Source: Bacillota bacterium
GTDB taxonomy: Bacteria; Bacillota; Clostridia; Acetivibrionales; DTU013
Assembly: GCA_023409615.1 (NCBI GenBank)
Contig: JAEYRF010000241.1
Span: forward strand, 1 to 21,468
DNA: 21,468 nt
Direction: 5' to 3'
The translations under genes and the position numbers were made by a program. The notes below the pieces were generated by a model. That model had not been told where the DNA came from. It made no database searches and saw only the letters and a program-made list of their open reading frames with translations. Positions 1 through 7,091 of this stretch are shown one piece after another (within the stretch, counting starts at the first letter, position 1; each line of letters opens with the position of its first letter).

Positions 1-148
1 CCACTTTAATCCCCCAAAACTGTTGATATTAGCGACTTTCGCTCATTCCATTATATCACATTTATACAATTTTGGTAATAATTATCTCGAAAAACGTCGC
101 AGATTTATTTACTCGTCAGAGCTGTAAAATGTATGAATCAATAAAGTA

Positions 149-177
149 TTGTATTTAAAGGCGTATTGGAATAATAT
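149..177 (+). promoter_or_regulatory. Probable sigma-A promoter for the first zinc-ribbon gene
   Basis: A -35 element TTGTAT (149-154), a 17-base spacer and a -10 element TAATAT (172-177) lie about 40 bases upstream of the first gene. The rest of 1-216 is AT-rich, and I see no gene in it. Assigned by eye from the consensus; the start point is not known. Confidence 0.5.
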
Positions 178-216
178 ATTAGTAATGTAAAAGGTTGTTT
201 TAAAGGAGTGATTGAC

Positions 217-603
217 ATGTCGGTATTGGACAATATCACAAAAAAGGTAACAGACACAGCCAAGGCTGCTGCGAAGAAATCCGGCAGTGTAGTAGAGGTT
301 ACAAGACTGAACATAAACATTAATACAGAAGAGGAAAAAATCAGGAAGATATATACGGATATTGGAAAGCAGCTATATGAGGACTACAATGAAGGGAAAA
401 TTGTAGGGGAAAAGCTGTTGGAACACTGCCTGAAGATCGATGACATTATCGGAAGTATTGCAGATATGAGGGAGAAGATCCTGGAACTCAAGAATATTAA
501 AGCTTGTCCAAATTGCGGTATGGAACTGGATATAGAGATGGAATACTGCTACAAATGCGGCAGAAAGCAGGATGAGCCCCAACCGGAGGAAATCGCGGAA
601 TAG
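217..603 (+). CDS. Small zinc-ribbon protein, function unknown
   Basis: This 128-residue soluble protein has a charged, probably helical N-terminal part (about residues 1-90) and a C-terminal zinc ribbon. The ribbon has two CxxC pairs, CPNCG and CYKCG, about 14 residues apart, followed by an acidic tail. The fold suggests one bound zinc; no enzyme motif is visible. I start it at ATG 217 because AAGGAG (203-208) lies eight bases upstream. The alternative GTG at 208 would overlap that ribosome binding site. A second zinc-ribbon protein follows, so the two may share a role. The function is not recognised. Confidence 0.8.
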   Translation: MSVLDNITKKVTDTAKAAAKKSGSVVEVTRLNININTEEEKIRKIYTDIGKQLYEDYNEGKIVGEKLLEHCLKIDDIIGSIADMREKILELKNIKACPNCGMELDIEMEYCYKCGRKQDEPQPEEIAE

Positions 604-623
604 GATGAATCCGGCTGCGAGGA

Positions 624-695
624 AAGCATCACCGAAAGGTAATGAATCCTTAAGATGCTTCTCCCCATTGGAAATTCAAAGAAGGATTTTTGTTT
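624..695 (+). terminator. Possible terminator or attenuator with two competing stems
   Basis: Two 7-bp perfect pairings overlap here. AAGCATC (624-630) pairs with GATGCTT (654-660). AATCCTT (645-651), which sits in that loop, pairs with AAGGATT (682-688), followed by a T-rich run. The second stem has a 30-base loop, so as a plain terminator it is weak. Confidence 0.35.
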
Positions 696-722
696 TGTAA
701 AGCGAATAGTATTATTTAGAAT
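695..722 (+). promoter_or_regulatory. Possible promoter for the second zinc-ribbon gene
   Basis: TTGTAA (695-700), a 16-base spacer and TAGAAT (717-722). The -10 matches the consensus in five of six positions. The implied start lies almost on the ribosome binding site at 730-736, giving a very short leader, so this is tentative. Confidence 0.3.
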
Positions 723-743
723 ATGCAATGGGGAGGAATCTTT

Positions 744-1364
744 TTGACCGACAATAATTCGTTGAAGAAATGTATGTTTTGTGGTGAGAGTATACCGTCG
801 GGTGCAGTGCGCTGTGCTTACTGCGGAAGTATACTTGAGGTGACTGTTACGCAATTTGATCAACCCGATGAGACACAGGCTGAAGCAATTCATCGCGATC
901 AGGATATTGGCAAAACACAGTATGAAAATGATACTCAGGCTGATGCTAATTCCGGGGACACCGTTACACCTCAGGAACAGACCAGTGAGGAAGGGACACA
1001 ATGGAACGGCAATCCCATATCGCAGGGAAACGGATCACATATACAGCCGCAGCCTTACAAACCTATACAAGGTTATTCGGGACCTAATTACCAGAATAGA
1101 TATCAGAATCAGCAGGATGGTGACGGGACTTCACTGAGCAATGGCCTGAAGGTATTTTTGACAATCCTTTTTACAGTGATACCGGGCATCGGGCAGGTGG
1201 CAGGAATTATTACGGCAATCGTTTTCATGAGCTCGGCACAGAAAGATCGGAAGTCCTTTGGCGTGGCAATATTAGTGGCCAGCTTGATAATGTTTGTGCT
1301 TTCATGCCTTGGCTGCTTCATTTTTTCTATTTTTGCTTCACAATCATTACCTTCCATGTATTAA
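744..1364 (+). CDS. Zinc-ribbon membrane protein, function unknown
   Basis: A 206-residue protein in three parts. The N-terminal zinc ribbon has two CxxC pairs (CMFCG and CAYCG). A long polar linker of about 100 residues is rich in Q, N, T and P. The C-terminus has two hydrophobic segments within the last 75 residues, separated by the charged stretch QKDRKS. The linker and ribbon are probably cytoplasmic. I start it at TTG 744 because GGGGAGG (730-736) is seven bases upstream; the in-frame ATG at 723 lies before that site. It precedes the DUF2085 gene by 15 bases and is probably cotranscribed with it. The specific function is not recognised. Confidence 0.75.
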   Translation: MTDNNSLKKCMFCGESIPSGAVRCAYCGSILEVTVTQFDQPDETQAEAIHRDQDIGKTQYENDTQADANSGDTVTPQEQTSEEGTQWNGNPISQGNGSHIQPQPYKPIQGYSGPNYQNRYQNQQDGDGTSLSNGLKVFLTILFTVIPGIGQVAGIITAIVFMSSAQKDRKSFGVAILVASLIMFVLSCLGCFIFSIFASQSLPSMY

Positions 1365-1379
1365 GGAAGGATAATCTGT

Positions 1380-2042
1380 ATGATAGCTTTTTTTGATCTG
1401 ATGGGCTCACTTATTTGCCATCAGCTGCCATCGAGAACTCTATCTGCCGGGGGTGTATTGCTGCCTGTTTGTGCGAGGGATATGGGGATCTATGCAGGAA
1501 TTTTTACTTCTGCGTTATTCCTGATTTTGTGTAGAAGACTGAAAGCAGATAAGCCGCCGGCCGTTGCTGCAACTATTGTTATGTGCCTGTTGATGCTGCC
1601 GATGGTCTTCGACGGAGTACTATCATATATGGACATCATTGAGACAAATAATATTACCAGGTTGTTTACAGGACTGCTTTTTGGAATTCCTATCCCATTT
1701 TTACTAATCCCTGCAGCGCACTACAGTATTTCGGAGCAGAATATAAGACCGGTATTGAGACATGTGCTCGAATTGCTGCCTGTCTACAGTATTGGAACAT
1801 TACTGGGATTGCTGCTGTTGCGGGGCCTGGTGCCATATTTTCTGGCCGGGACGGTTTTTACTTTTGGACTTGTGTTTTTATTGTCAAGAATTACATATAC
1901 CATACTTGTCAGAACATTGCGATATAATCGTAAATCGGTTTTTATACTGACTGTATCGGGGACGATATGCATTATGACAATTTTATTTTTACTTTCATAC
2001 TATGTGCTGCAACCGCTGAAGGAAATACTTCTCATGGTATGA
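1380..2042 (+). CDS. DUF2085 family integral membrane protein
   Basis: A 220-residue, strongly hydrophobic protein with about six membrane segments. Near the N-terminus it has the signature of the DUF2085 family: a CHQLPSRT motif, then LPVCARDMGIYAG, with the conserved Cys-His and the second Cys-Ala-Arg group. These residues suggest metal or redox chemistry at the membrane, but no function is established for the family. ATG 1380 is preceded by AAGGAAGG at 1363-1370. It lies between the membrane-anchored zinc-ribbon gene and the folate gene, all on the same strand with short gaps. Confidence 0.8.
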   Translation: MIAFFDLMGSLICHQLPSRTLSAGGVLLPVCARDMGIYAGIFTSALFLILCRRLKADKPPAVAATIVMCLLMLPMVFDGVLSYMDIIETNNITRLFTGLLFGIPIPFLLIPAAHYSISEQNIRPVLRHVLELLPVYSIGTLLGLLLLRGLVPYFLAGTVFTFGLVFLLSRITYTILVRTLRYNRKSVFILTVSGTICIMTILFLLSYYVLQPLKEILLMV

Positions 2043-2083
2043 GGTTTGTTGGGCCTGATGGAGTAATTCCGGAGATGATAGAA

Positions 2084-2656
2084 ATGATGGATACAAAAGC
2101 AGTGATACGAAAACACATGATTGAGCAAAGAGGGCTGCTGAGCATTCAGGAGGTCACTGAAAAAAGCAACATGATTACCAGGCGGCTATGCTCTTTGATC
2201 CAATACGACAATGCCTCTAGAGTCATGGCATATATGTCCTATCGTAACGAGGTTGCTACAGGTGATTTTATTGCCAATTGTATCCGTGACGGAAAGAGAG
2301 TTGCAATACCAAAGGTGCAGAAATTTCCTGATCTGGCGCTGCTGCCGTATGAGATAACTGATCCGGAACGTGATGTAATGGAGGGGTTCAAGGGAATACC
2401 TGAGCCCGATGCTTCCAGACTAGACACAGTGGATCCGCTTGAGTTCGATCTTGTGGTTATCCCCGCAGTGGCATTTGATAAAGGGAGGAACAGGATCGGT
2501 TATGGAGCAGGTTATTATGACAGATTTCTTAAGACACTCAGACCTGATTGTCTTAAGGTGGGGATTGCATTTGAAATGCAGATTATTGATAAGTTTTCTG
2601 CTGATGCATATGATATTCCGATGAATCTGGTGATAACAGAGGATAGAATTTATTAA
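2084..2656 (+). CDS. 5-formyltetrahydrofolate cyclo-ligase
   Basis: The 190-residue product matches the cyclo-ligase (MTHFS/YgfA) family, which converts 5-formyltetrahydrofolate to 5,10-methenyltetrahydrofolate using ATP in the cytoplasm. Visible signatures are the basic N-terminal helix, RNEVAT near residue 54, the DLVVIPAVAFD strand, and the nucleotide-binding GYGAGYYDRFL motif at residues 139-149. The length is typical of the family. The frame stays open upstream to 1967 inside the DUF2085 gene. GGAG at 2071-2074 favours ATG 2084, with ATG 2087 close behind. The gene begins 41 bases after the preceding gene ends. Confidence 0.92.
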   Translation: MMDTKAVIRKHMIEQRGLLSIQEVTEKSNMITRRLCSLIQYDNASRVMAYMSYRNEVATGDFIANCIRDGKRVAIPKVQKFPDLALLPYEITDPERDVMEGFKGIPEPDASRLDTVDPLEFDLVVIPAVAFDKGRNRIGYGAGYYDRFLKTLRPDCLKVGIAFEMQIIDKFSADAYDIPMNLVITEDRIY

Positions 2657-2693
2657 GAGTCTTACATAGTATGGGATTGAAAGGATGCGAAAG

Positions 2694-3629
2694 ATGAACA
2701 ACAAATTAACCTTTACAGGAGCAAATATCCTCTTTCTGATATTTACCGTTATTTTTCTGGGATATCAGTTTGTTTTAGGAATTATTTTGGGAGAAGCACT
2801 TACAGACTATGTCTACCTGATAGTAATTATTAACCAGTTGATTATACTGGCTTCGGTGCTAATCTATTGCTTTGTGAAAAAAATTAATATAAAAGAGACC
2901 TTCCGATTTAATAATCCCGGACTGATCCCTATACTTGTGATCACGCTGCTCGCACTACCAGCAACTTTTGCGGCAGGCATGTTTAACACCATTATGGTTT
3001 ATCTGCTCCAGTTCATAGGTGATATTCCTTCAGCAGGGATACCCGTACCTCAGAATCTGCCGGAATTACTGACAGGAATCCTGATTATCGGTGTAATGCC
3101 GGGTGTCTGCGAGGAGATGCTGCACAGAGGCCTACTGCTTAGATCATATGAAAGACGTGGATCCTATAAAGCGTTGATTATTGTTGCCATCTTTTTCGGG
3201 TTATTTCACTTTGACATAACAAATCTGTTAGGACCAATACTGCTGGGACTGATTATCGGTTACTATGTGATCAGGACAAATTCCATATGGGCAGGCATAT
3301 ATGCACATTTTCTAAATAATACTATTGCTACAATTATTCAATTCATTGCTAAGGAGTCTCAGCCGGAGAAATTAACTGTGTCGGGCATTGAGCTTACCTC
3401 AACGGTTATCATTGGGTTAGTATGTCTTGGTATTACAGCAGGTTTACTGATCCTGTTTAAGAATGTCACAGAAAACAGAGCTGTAATTGTTCCGCCTATC
3501 TCAAGGATCGGCAAGGATGTGAAGGCGGTGCTAACACACTGGCCGATTATTTTGTATCTTTTACTGTATTTTATAATGACAATGCTTTATCTTCTAACGA
3601 TTGTCCTGAGTAAAAATCTCGGAATATAA
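2694..3629 (+). CDS. CPBP family intramembrane glutamic protease
   Basis: A 311-residue polytopic membrane protein with about eight hydrophobic segments. It carries the CPBP (CAAX protease/bacteriocin-processing, 'Abi') motifs: the EExxxR motif (E140, E141, R145) at CEEMLHRG, a membrane histidine in FGLFHFD (H172), and HFLNN further on. These are the expected catalytic residues of a type II CAAX-like glutamic protease. Substrates are not predictable; relatives act in peptide maturation, self-immunity or membrane-protein turnover. ATG 2694 is chosen because GAAAGG (2679-2684) sits nine bases upstream; ATG 2685 would touch it. Confidence 0.85.
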   Translation: MNNKLTFTGANILFLIFTVIFLGYQFVLGIILGEALTDYVYLIVIINQLIILASVLIYCFVKKINIKETFRFNNPGLIPILVITLLALPATFAAGMFNTIMVYLLQFIGDIPSAGIPVPQNLPELLTGILIIGVMPGVCEEMLHRGLLLRSYERRGSYKALIIVAIFFGLFHFDITNLLGPILLGLIIGYYVIRTNSIWAGIYAHFLNNTIATIIQFIAKESQPEKLTVSGIELTSTVIIGLVCLGITAGLLILFKNVTENRAVIVPPISRIGKDVKAVLTHWPIILYLLLYFIMTMLYLLTIVLSKNLGI

Positions 3630-3678
3630 CGAGGCATTATAATATATCGTGCTTGGCTTCTCTACTAAAGTCAGTCGT

Positions 3679-3704
3679 AAGGTTATATAATACTATATAA
3701 CCTT
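3679..3704. repeat. Perfect 11-bp palindrome upstream of the rpoN-like gene
   Basis: AAGGTTATATA (3679-3689) and TATATAACCTT (3694-3704) are perfect inverted arms around a 4-base loop. The palindrome ends five bases before the ribosome binding site GAGGTGA (3709-3715) of the truncated sigma-54 gene. A run of five T (3703-3707) overlaps its right end. It could be a weak terminator for the protease gene or an operator. The left arm and loop contain TATAAT (3686-3691), but I find no matching -35. Confidence 0.6.
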
Positions 3705-3721
3705 TTTCGAGGTGAGCCCAA

Positions 3722-4894
3722 TTGGACTTTAGTATCGATTTTAATCTTGTACGTTCGCAAAAACTTCTAATGATACCCCAATTAAAACAGGCTATTGAAA
3801 TACTTGAAATGAACTCACAAGAATTATTCCACTATATACAAAACCGTATGGAGAGCAATCCTGCGCTGGAAGTAGCTATAAACAATAGTGTTGTGGCCGG
3901 TCTGCGCCAGAACATAAGCTTAAATGAAGGTGTGGAGGATGATGCTGAAGTCCCGATGGGTGAAATACCGCAGACAACGTTGTCGCTAAAGGAACATCTT
4001 CTGATTCGTATGGATTCCATTTGTACGGATAGGTGCAGTTATTTGATCGGAGAATATTTAATATACAATACTGATGAGAATGGTTATTTGAAGGTCGAAA
4101 TCCGGGAGGTCGCTGAGCATCTGGGGGTTTCTGAGGAATTGGTCCTGTCGGTCCTTGAAAAGCTCCAGTCTCTTGATCCGCCCGGCATCTGCGCCAGAGA
4201 CCTCAGGGAGTGCCTTCTGCTCCAACTCAGAGCTCAGGAGGGAGAGGACGAAGAAACGGCGGAGAGTGAACCGGGAGACAATGAGACAGAAGAAGCAATC
4301 ATTATTGTTGACAGATATCTTGATGAATTAGCTTGCAATGATGTGCAGGCTGTGGCTTTTTGTACAGGGATCCCGGTTGAAAGGGTACGAAAATTATTCA
4401 ATAGAGTAAAAGCGCTTGAGCCAAGGCCTGGAAGAGAATTCTTTCAAAGCGGAACTGAAAGTCCCATTATTGCCGATATCATCATCCATGAAACAAATGA
4501 AGGATTACAGGTTCTCCACAATGAGGGTGCCTGCCCGGATATCTGTATTTCAGAGAGCTATGTTTCAAACAAAGCATATTTTGATATCGACACAGATGAA
4601 AGCAGTTTGAATGAACGGCTTAATGATGCGGTATGGCTTATCAAGTGTCTTGAACAGCGCGAAGATATTATATTTGCTATTACACAGAAACTTTGTGAAG
4701 AAGAAAAGGATTTTTTTCTGAAAGGAGAAAAAGAACTCAGACTGCTTGAAAAAGCATCATTCGCAGCCTCTCTCTGTATGCATGAGTCTATTGTGGATAA
4801 GGCAATAAGCGGGAAATATCTGCAATGCAGATGGGGTATATATGAACTTGGGAGTTTTTTCGAGGAACAGCTCCTAACGACAGAAGCTTTATAG
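3722..4894 (+). CDS. C-terminally truncated sigma-54 factor (RpoN-like)
   Basis: The 390-residue product is clearly homologous to RNA polymerase sigma-54, usually 430-490 residues. Region I is present (residues 10-50, Q/L-rich, with QKLLMIPQLKQAIEIL and ESNPALE), followed by an acidic linker. The core-binding region has LDPPGICARDLRECLLLQL (151-169) and LEPRPGREF (232-240). The later WLIKCLEQRE and FFLKGEKEL motifs are also kept. The protein ends at YELGSFF, which corresponds to the FELKYFF motif, plus ten unrelated residues. The last roughly 70-80 residues, including the ARRTVAKYRE-type RpoN box, are absent. The preceding HTH is also altered: ESIVDK where ESTISR is usual, and QCRWG where a TPRG-like sequence is usual. 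TTG 3722 follows GAGGTGA by six bases. It should bind core polymerase but not a -24/-12 promoter. Confidence 0.9.
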   Translation: MDFSIDFNLVRSQKLLMIPQLKQAIEILEMNSQELFHYIQNRMESNPALEVAINNSVVAGLRQNISLNEGVEDDAEVPMGEIPQTTLSLKEHLLIRMDSICTDRCSYLIGEYLIYNTDENGYLKVEIREVAEHLGVSEELVLSVLEKLQSLDPPGICARDLRECLLLQLRAQEGEDEETAESEPGDNETEEAIIIVDRYLDELACNDVQAVAFCTGIPVERVRKLFNRVKALEPRPGREFFQSGTESPIIADIIIHETNEGLQVLHNEGACPDICISESYVSNKAYFDIDTDESSLNERLNDAVWLIKCLEQREDIIFAITQKLCEEEKDFFLKGEKELRLLEKASFAASLCMHESIVDKAISGKYLQCRWGIYELGSFFEEQLLTTEAL

Positions 4895-4906
4895 TCGTGC
4901 CCCGTA

Positions 4907-5218
4907 TCAAAATGGCCATACTGGTTTATGTGGTTCACCATGGTCTGCTTTGAGATATCCGGGTATTCCCCTTGTGCCAAAATGCTCCCTCTCAATTTCC
5001 AATATACGATCTCTGGAATATTGGTTAATCTCTCCTACTGTTTTAACTTCATCGGCATATTCCCGGAGTGCGTCTATTTCCTTGGGGGATAGTACCTCCT
5101 GACAATCATCCGAATTTAGAATCCGTCTCAATTCAGATGCATATTCAAAGCCATCATCCACATCATCCAATGCGACTTTCAGAAACGCCATAAGCTTATC
5201 AGGTATTTTTCTCGACAT
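4907..5218 (-). CDS. Small orphan protein of the recombinase island
   Basis: A 103-residue, acidic, probably all-helical soluble protein that I do not recognise. It contains DDVDDGFEYASELRRIL and SPKEIDALREYADEV, and ends in a proline-rich tail (GEPHKPVWPF). No signal peptide, cysteine motif or catalytic motif is visible. ATG 5218 is preceded by AGGAGG with nine bases between; the longer frame to TTG 5227 abuts that site. Its end is 12 bases from the end of the truncated sigma-54 gene, convergent and with no terminator between them. It may have arrived with the recombinase. It could be a regulator or directionality factor, but nothing in the sequence proves this. Confidence 0.7.
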   Translation of the reverse strand: MSRKIPDKLMAFLKVALDDVDDGFEYASELRRILNSDDCQEVLSPKEIDALREYADEVKTVGEINQYSRDRILEIEREHFGTRGIPGYLKADHGEPHKPVWPF

Positions 5219-5247
5219 ATATGCCAACCTCCTTTTGCCATAAATAT

Positions 5248-5253
5248 ATTATA
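5248..5253 (-). promoter_or_regulatory. Possible -10 element for the orphan gene
   Basis: On the minus strand a perfect TATAAT lies about 30 bases upstream of ATG 5218. No good -35 is found at 16-18 bases. Confidence 0.3.
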
Positions 5254-5283
5254 CAACGAATAGGCAGGAATAAAAGAGTTTTT

Positions 5284-5394
5284 ATGATAATGGACAAATT
5301 CGATGAAATATACATACCATATAGCGATTTCTATCACTCGGAGGTGCTTGTTTATTGGGAGGGAAAAGGGTCGGCGACAAAAGAATTGTTGTGA
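5284..5394 (+). CDS. Possible 36-residue leader protein
   Basis: A short frame from ATG 5284 gives a protein with a protein-like composition (MIMDKFDEIYIPYSDFYHSE, then VLVYWEGKG). A weak AAAAGAG site lies upstream. It overlaps the next small frame, and its stop TGA shares a GTGA junction with an in-frame GTG at 5391, a pattern typical of coupled genes. I do not recognise it, and chance is a real alternative. Confidence 0.3.
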   Translation: MIMDKFDEIYIPYSDFYHSEVLVYWEGKGSATKELL

Positions 5395-5540
5395 ATTACA
5401 ATGGTGAACTCTTGCAGTCTCAACTTCGGATGCAGATAATGAAACATTTCATTGAGGAGCAGGAGCGACGGCAGGAAAGGCGACATAGAGAGGATATTAG
5501 GGTGGAAGGAGAGCGGAAACTAGGCCGATGCGGGGAATAA
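5355..5540 (+). CDS. Small basic protein coupled to the recombinase
   Basis: A 61-residue protein with a very charged C-terminal half, EEQERRQERRHREDI, that is probably a single helix able to bind nucleic acid or pack as a coiled coil. The start TTG 5355 has GGAGGTG eight bases upstream. An internal GTG at 5391 (49 residues) is an alternative that would be coupled to the preceding tiny frame. Its end overlaps the recombinase start by 13 bases, so the two are probably translated together. Family not recognised. A role as a recombinase accessory factor is inference from position only. Confidence 0.5.
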   Translation: MGGKRVGDKRIVVNYNGELLQSQLRMQIMKHFIEEQERRQERRHREDIRVEGERKLGRCGE

Positions 5541-7063
5541 CTGAAAATTGTATTGGTATATATGTGAGGATTAGCAGGGACGACAATGGTGAAAACTTTG
5601 AAACCGTTGAGAACCAGAGAGAGATGCTTATAGATTACGCCGTAAATAGACAATTAGGACAGATTACTGCTGTATATACTGATGACAATGTATCAGGATC
5701 AGCCTTTGAAAGAAGAGGTCTAACAAGGCTTAAGGAAGATGTTATGAAGCAGAGGATACAGCTGCTTCTGTTGAATGACCTGTCCAGACTGGGGCGAAAC
5801 AATGCTAAAACACTGCAGCTGATTGATTTCCTTGAGGATTACGGTATACGTATTCTAACAGCCGATGGCCGATATGATACTCTGGTGGACAATGACATGG
5901 TAGGTATAGAAACCTGGGTCAATGAGCGCTTCGTTAGAGATATCTCAAGGAAGATTCGCTCCTGCCTTCGCTTTAAGATAGAGAGAGGTGAATACCTGGG
6001 TAATGCACCATATGGATATAAGAAATCTGGTGTTGAAAAGAACAGACTGATTATAAATGAAGAGCAGGCGGAAGTAGTCAGGATGATCTATGGATTATAC
6101 CGCTCCGGTCTTGGGTATTCTTCTGTTGCTAGAATACTTAATGAAAAAAGAATTCCATCTCCTGAAGGTAAGGTGTGGAACAGGATTTCAGTCAGACGAA
6201 TTCTGATATCACGCGTATATATTGGTGATACTGTTCAGGGGGTCAGTGAGAAAGTCAGCTTCAAAAGCAAAAAGACAAGACGCTTGCCGAAAGAGGAATG
6301 GGTTATAACAGAGGGCACCCATGAGGGGATTGTTCCAAGGGAGGAATTTTTGCTGGTCCAGCAGATCAGGGAGAGCAGGACGGCGGGGAATGGGCTTCGC
6401 ATCGGTCTTCATCGCACGATGAATGCAGGAACATGTCACTTGCTCCATGGTGTAATTTTTTGCGGTAGGTGCGGAAGTGCTATGTATGCCAGAAAAAGAG
6501 CAGGAGGTATTGCGTACGTTTGCGGATGCTATTGCAGGAGAGGCAGTAGTGCCTGTTCCAGCCATTTTGTTTATGAAGCTCAAATCGTGCGAAGTATTTG
6601 CGATGAGATAGTAAAGTTATTTAGAAATAGTGATTTCTCAAAAGAGCTTCTGGAAATGATTCAAGCAGAGAGGCTGTTCGACGGTAATGGACACGATGAC
6701 ATTGAAAAGATTAGCAAGCAAATGGAAAAAGTCCGGCGGCAGCATGAGATGATTTACGCAGACCGACTTGAAAGAAGAATATCAGAACAGCTTTTTGACA
6801 GAATGAACAGACAATATGAGGACCGGATAAAAATGATCGAAAGTGAAGTAGAAAGAATTCAGAGCCGAACAATAGAAAATGATGACGTTGGAGGATGTAT
6901 AGAAAAGGCACTGATCACCGTCGAAAATGGGAAACTGACCAATGAACTGGTAAGTATAATGGTGGACAAGATAGTGGTTTATGATGATGGAGAACGTGAT
7001 GATGGAGAATATGATACAGGCGGAGCAATTGTAATTGATTTACGCTTTCACATGTGGGTATAA
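5528..7063 (+). CDS. Large serine site-specific recombinase
   Basis: A 511-residue protein of the large serine recombinase family (SpoIVCA, TndX and phage integrases), which cuts and rejoins DNA at short att sites. The N-terminal resolvase domain has YVRISRD with the nucleophile S16, and the catalytic NDLSRLGRN motif. The recombinase domain follows, with NAPYGYKK, EAEVVRMIY-like (EQAEVVRMIY), VARILNEK and WNRISVRRIL. A zinc ribbon (CGRCG, then paired cysteines) lies near residues 315-345, and a coiled coil in the final third. All domains look intact. The gene begins inside the preceding small frame and has only a weak ribosome binding site, which suggests translational coupling. It lies beside a truncated sigma factor gene, as spoIVCA does in the sigK/skin system. 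Confidence 0.93.
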   Translation: MRGITENCIGIYVRISRDDNGENFETVENQREMLIDYAVNRQLGQITAVYTDDNVSGSAFERRGLTRLKEDVMKQRIQLLLLNDLSRLGRNNAKTLQLIDFLEDYGIRILTADGRYDTLVDNDMVGIETWVNERFVRDISRKIRSCLRFKIERGEYLGNAPYGYKKSGVEKNRLIINEEQAEVVRMIYGLYRSGLGYSSVARILNEKRIPSPEGKVWNRISVRRILISRVYIGDTVQGVSEKVSFKSKKTRRLPKEEWVITEGTHEGIVPREEFLLVQQIRESRTAGNGLRIGLHRTMNAGTCHLLHGVIFCGRCGSAMYARKRAGGIAYVCGCYCRRGSSACSSHFVYEAQIVRSICDEIVKLFRNSDFSKELLEMIQAERLFDGNGHDDIEKISKQMEKVRRQHEMIYADRLERRISEQLFDRMNRQYEDRIKMIESEVERIQSRTIENDDVGGCIEKALITVENGKLTNELVSIMVDKIVVYDDGERDDGEYDTGGAIVIDLRFHMWV

Positions 7064-7091
7064 TAGGAAGAGGATGATCGGAGGAATTCAA

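Noticed and set aside
549..1001. A 150-codon minus-strand open frame
   Set aside because: It is antisense to two zinc-ribbon genes with good starts and has no ribosome binding site or recognisable motif.
4558..4995. A 145-codon minus-strand open frame across the end of the rpoN-like gene
   Set aside because: It is antisense to the clearly homologous sigma-54 sequence and has a Ser/Phe-rich composition typical of shadow frames.
5450..5520. Cluster of GAG and TAG triplets that might bind TRAP
   Set aside because: The spacing is irregular, and the purine-rich run simply encodes the Glu/Arg-rich helix of the small protein.
4895..7091. Search for the missing RpoN box downstream of the truncated gene
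   Set aside because: I looked for an ARRTVAKYRE-like sequence in the gap, the minus-strand gene and the ends of the recombinase gene and found none.
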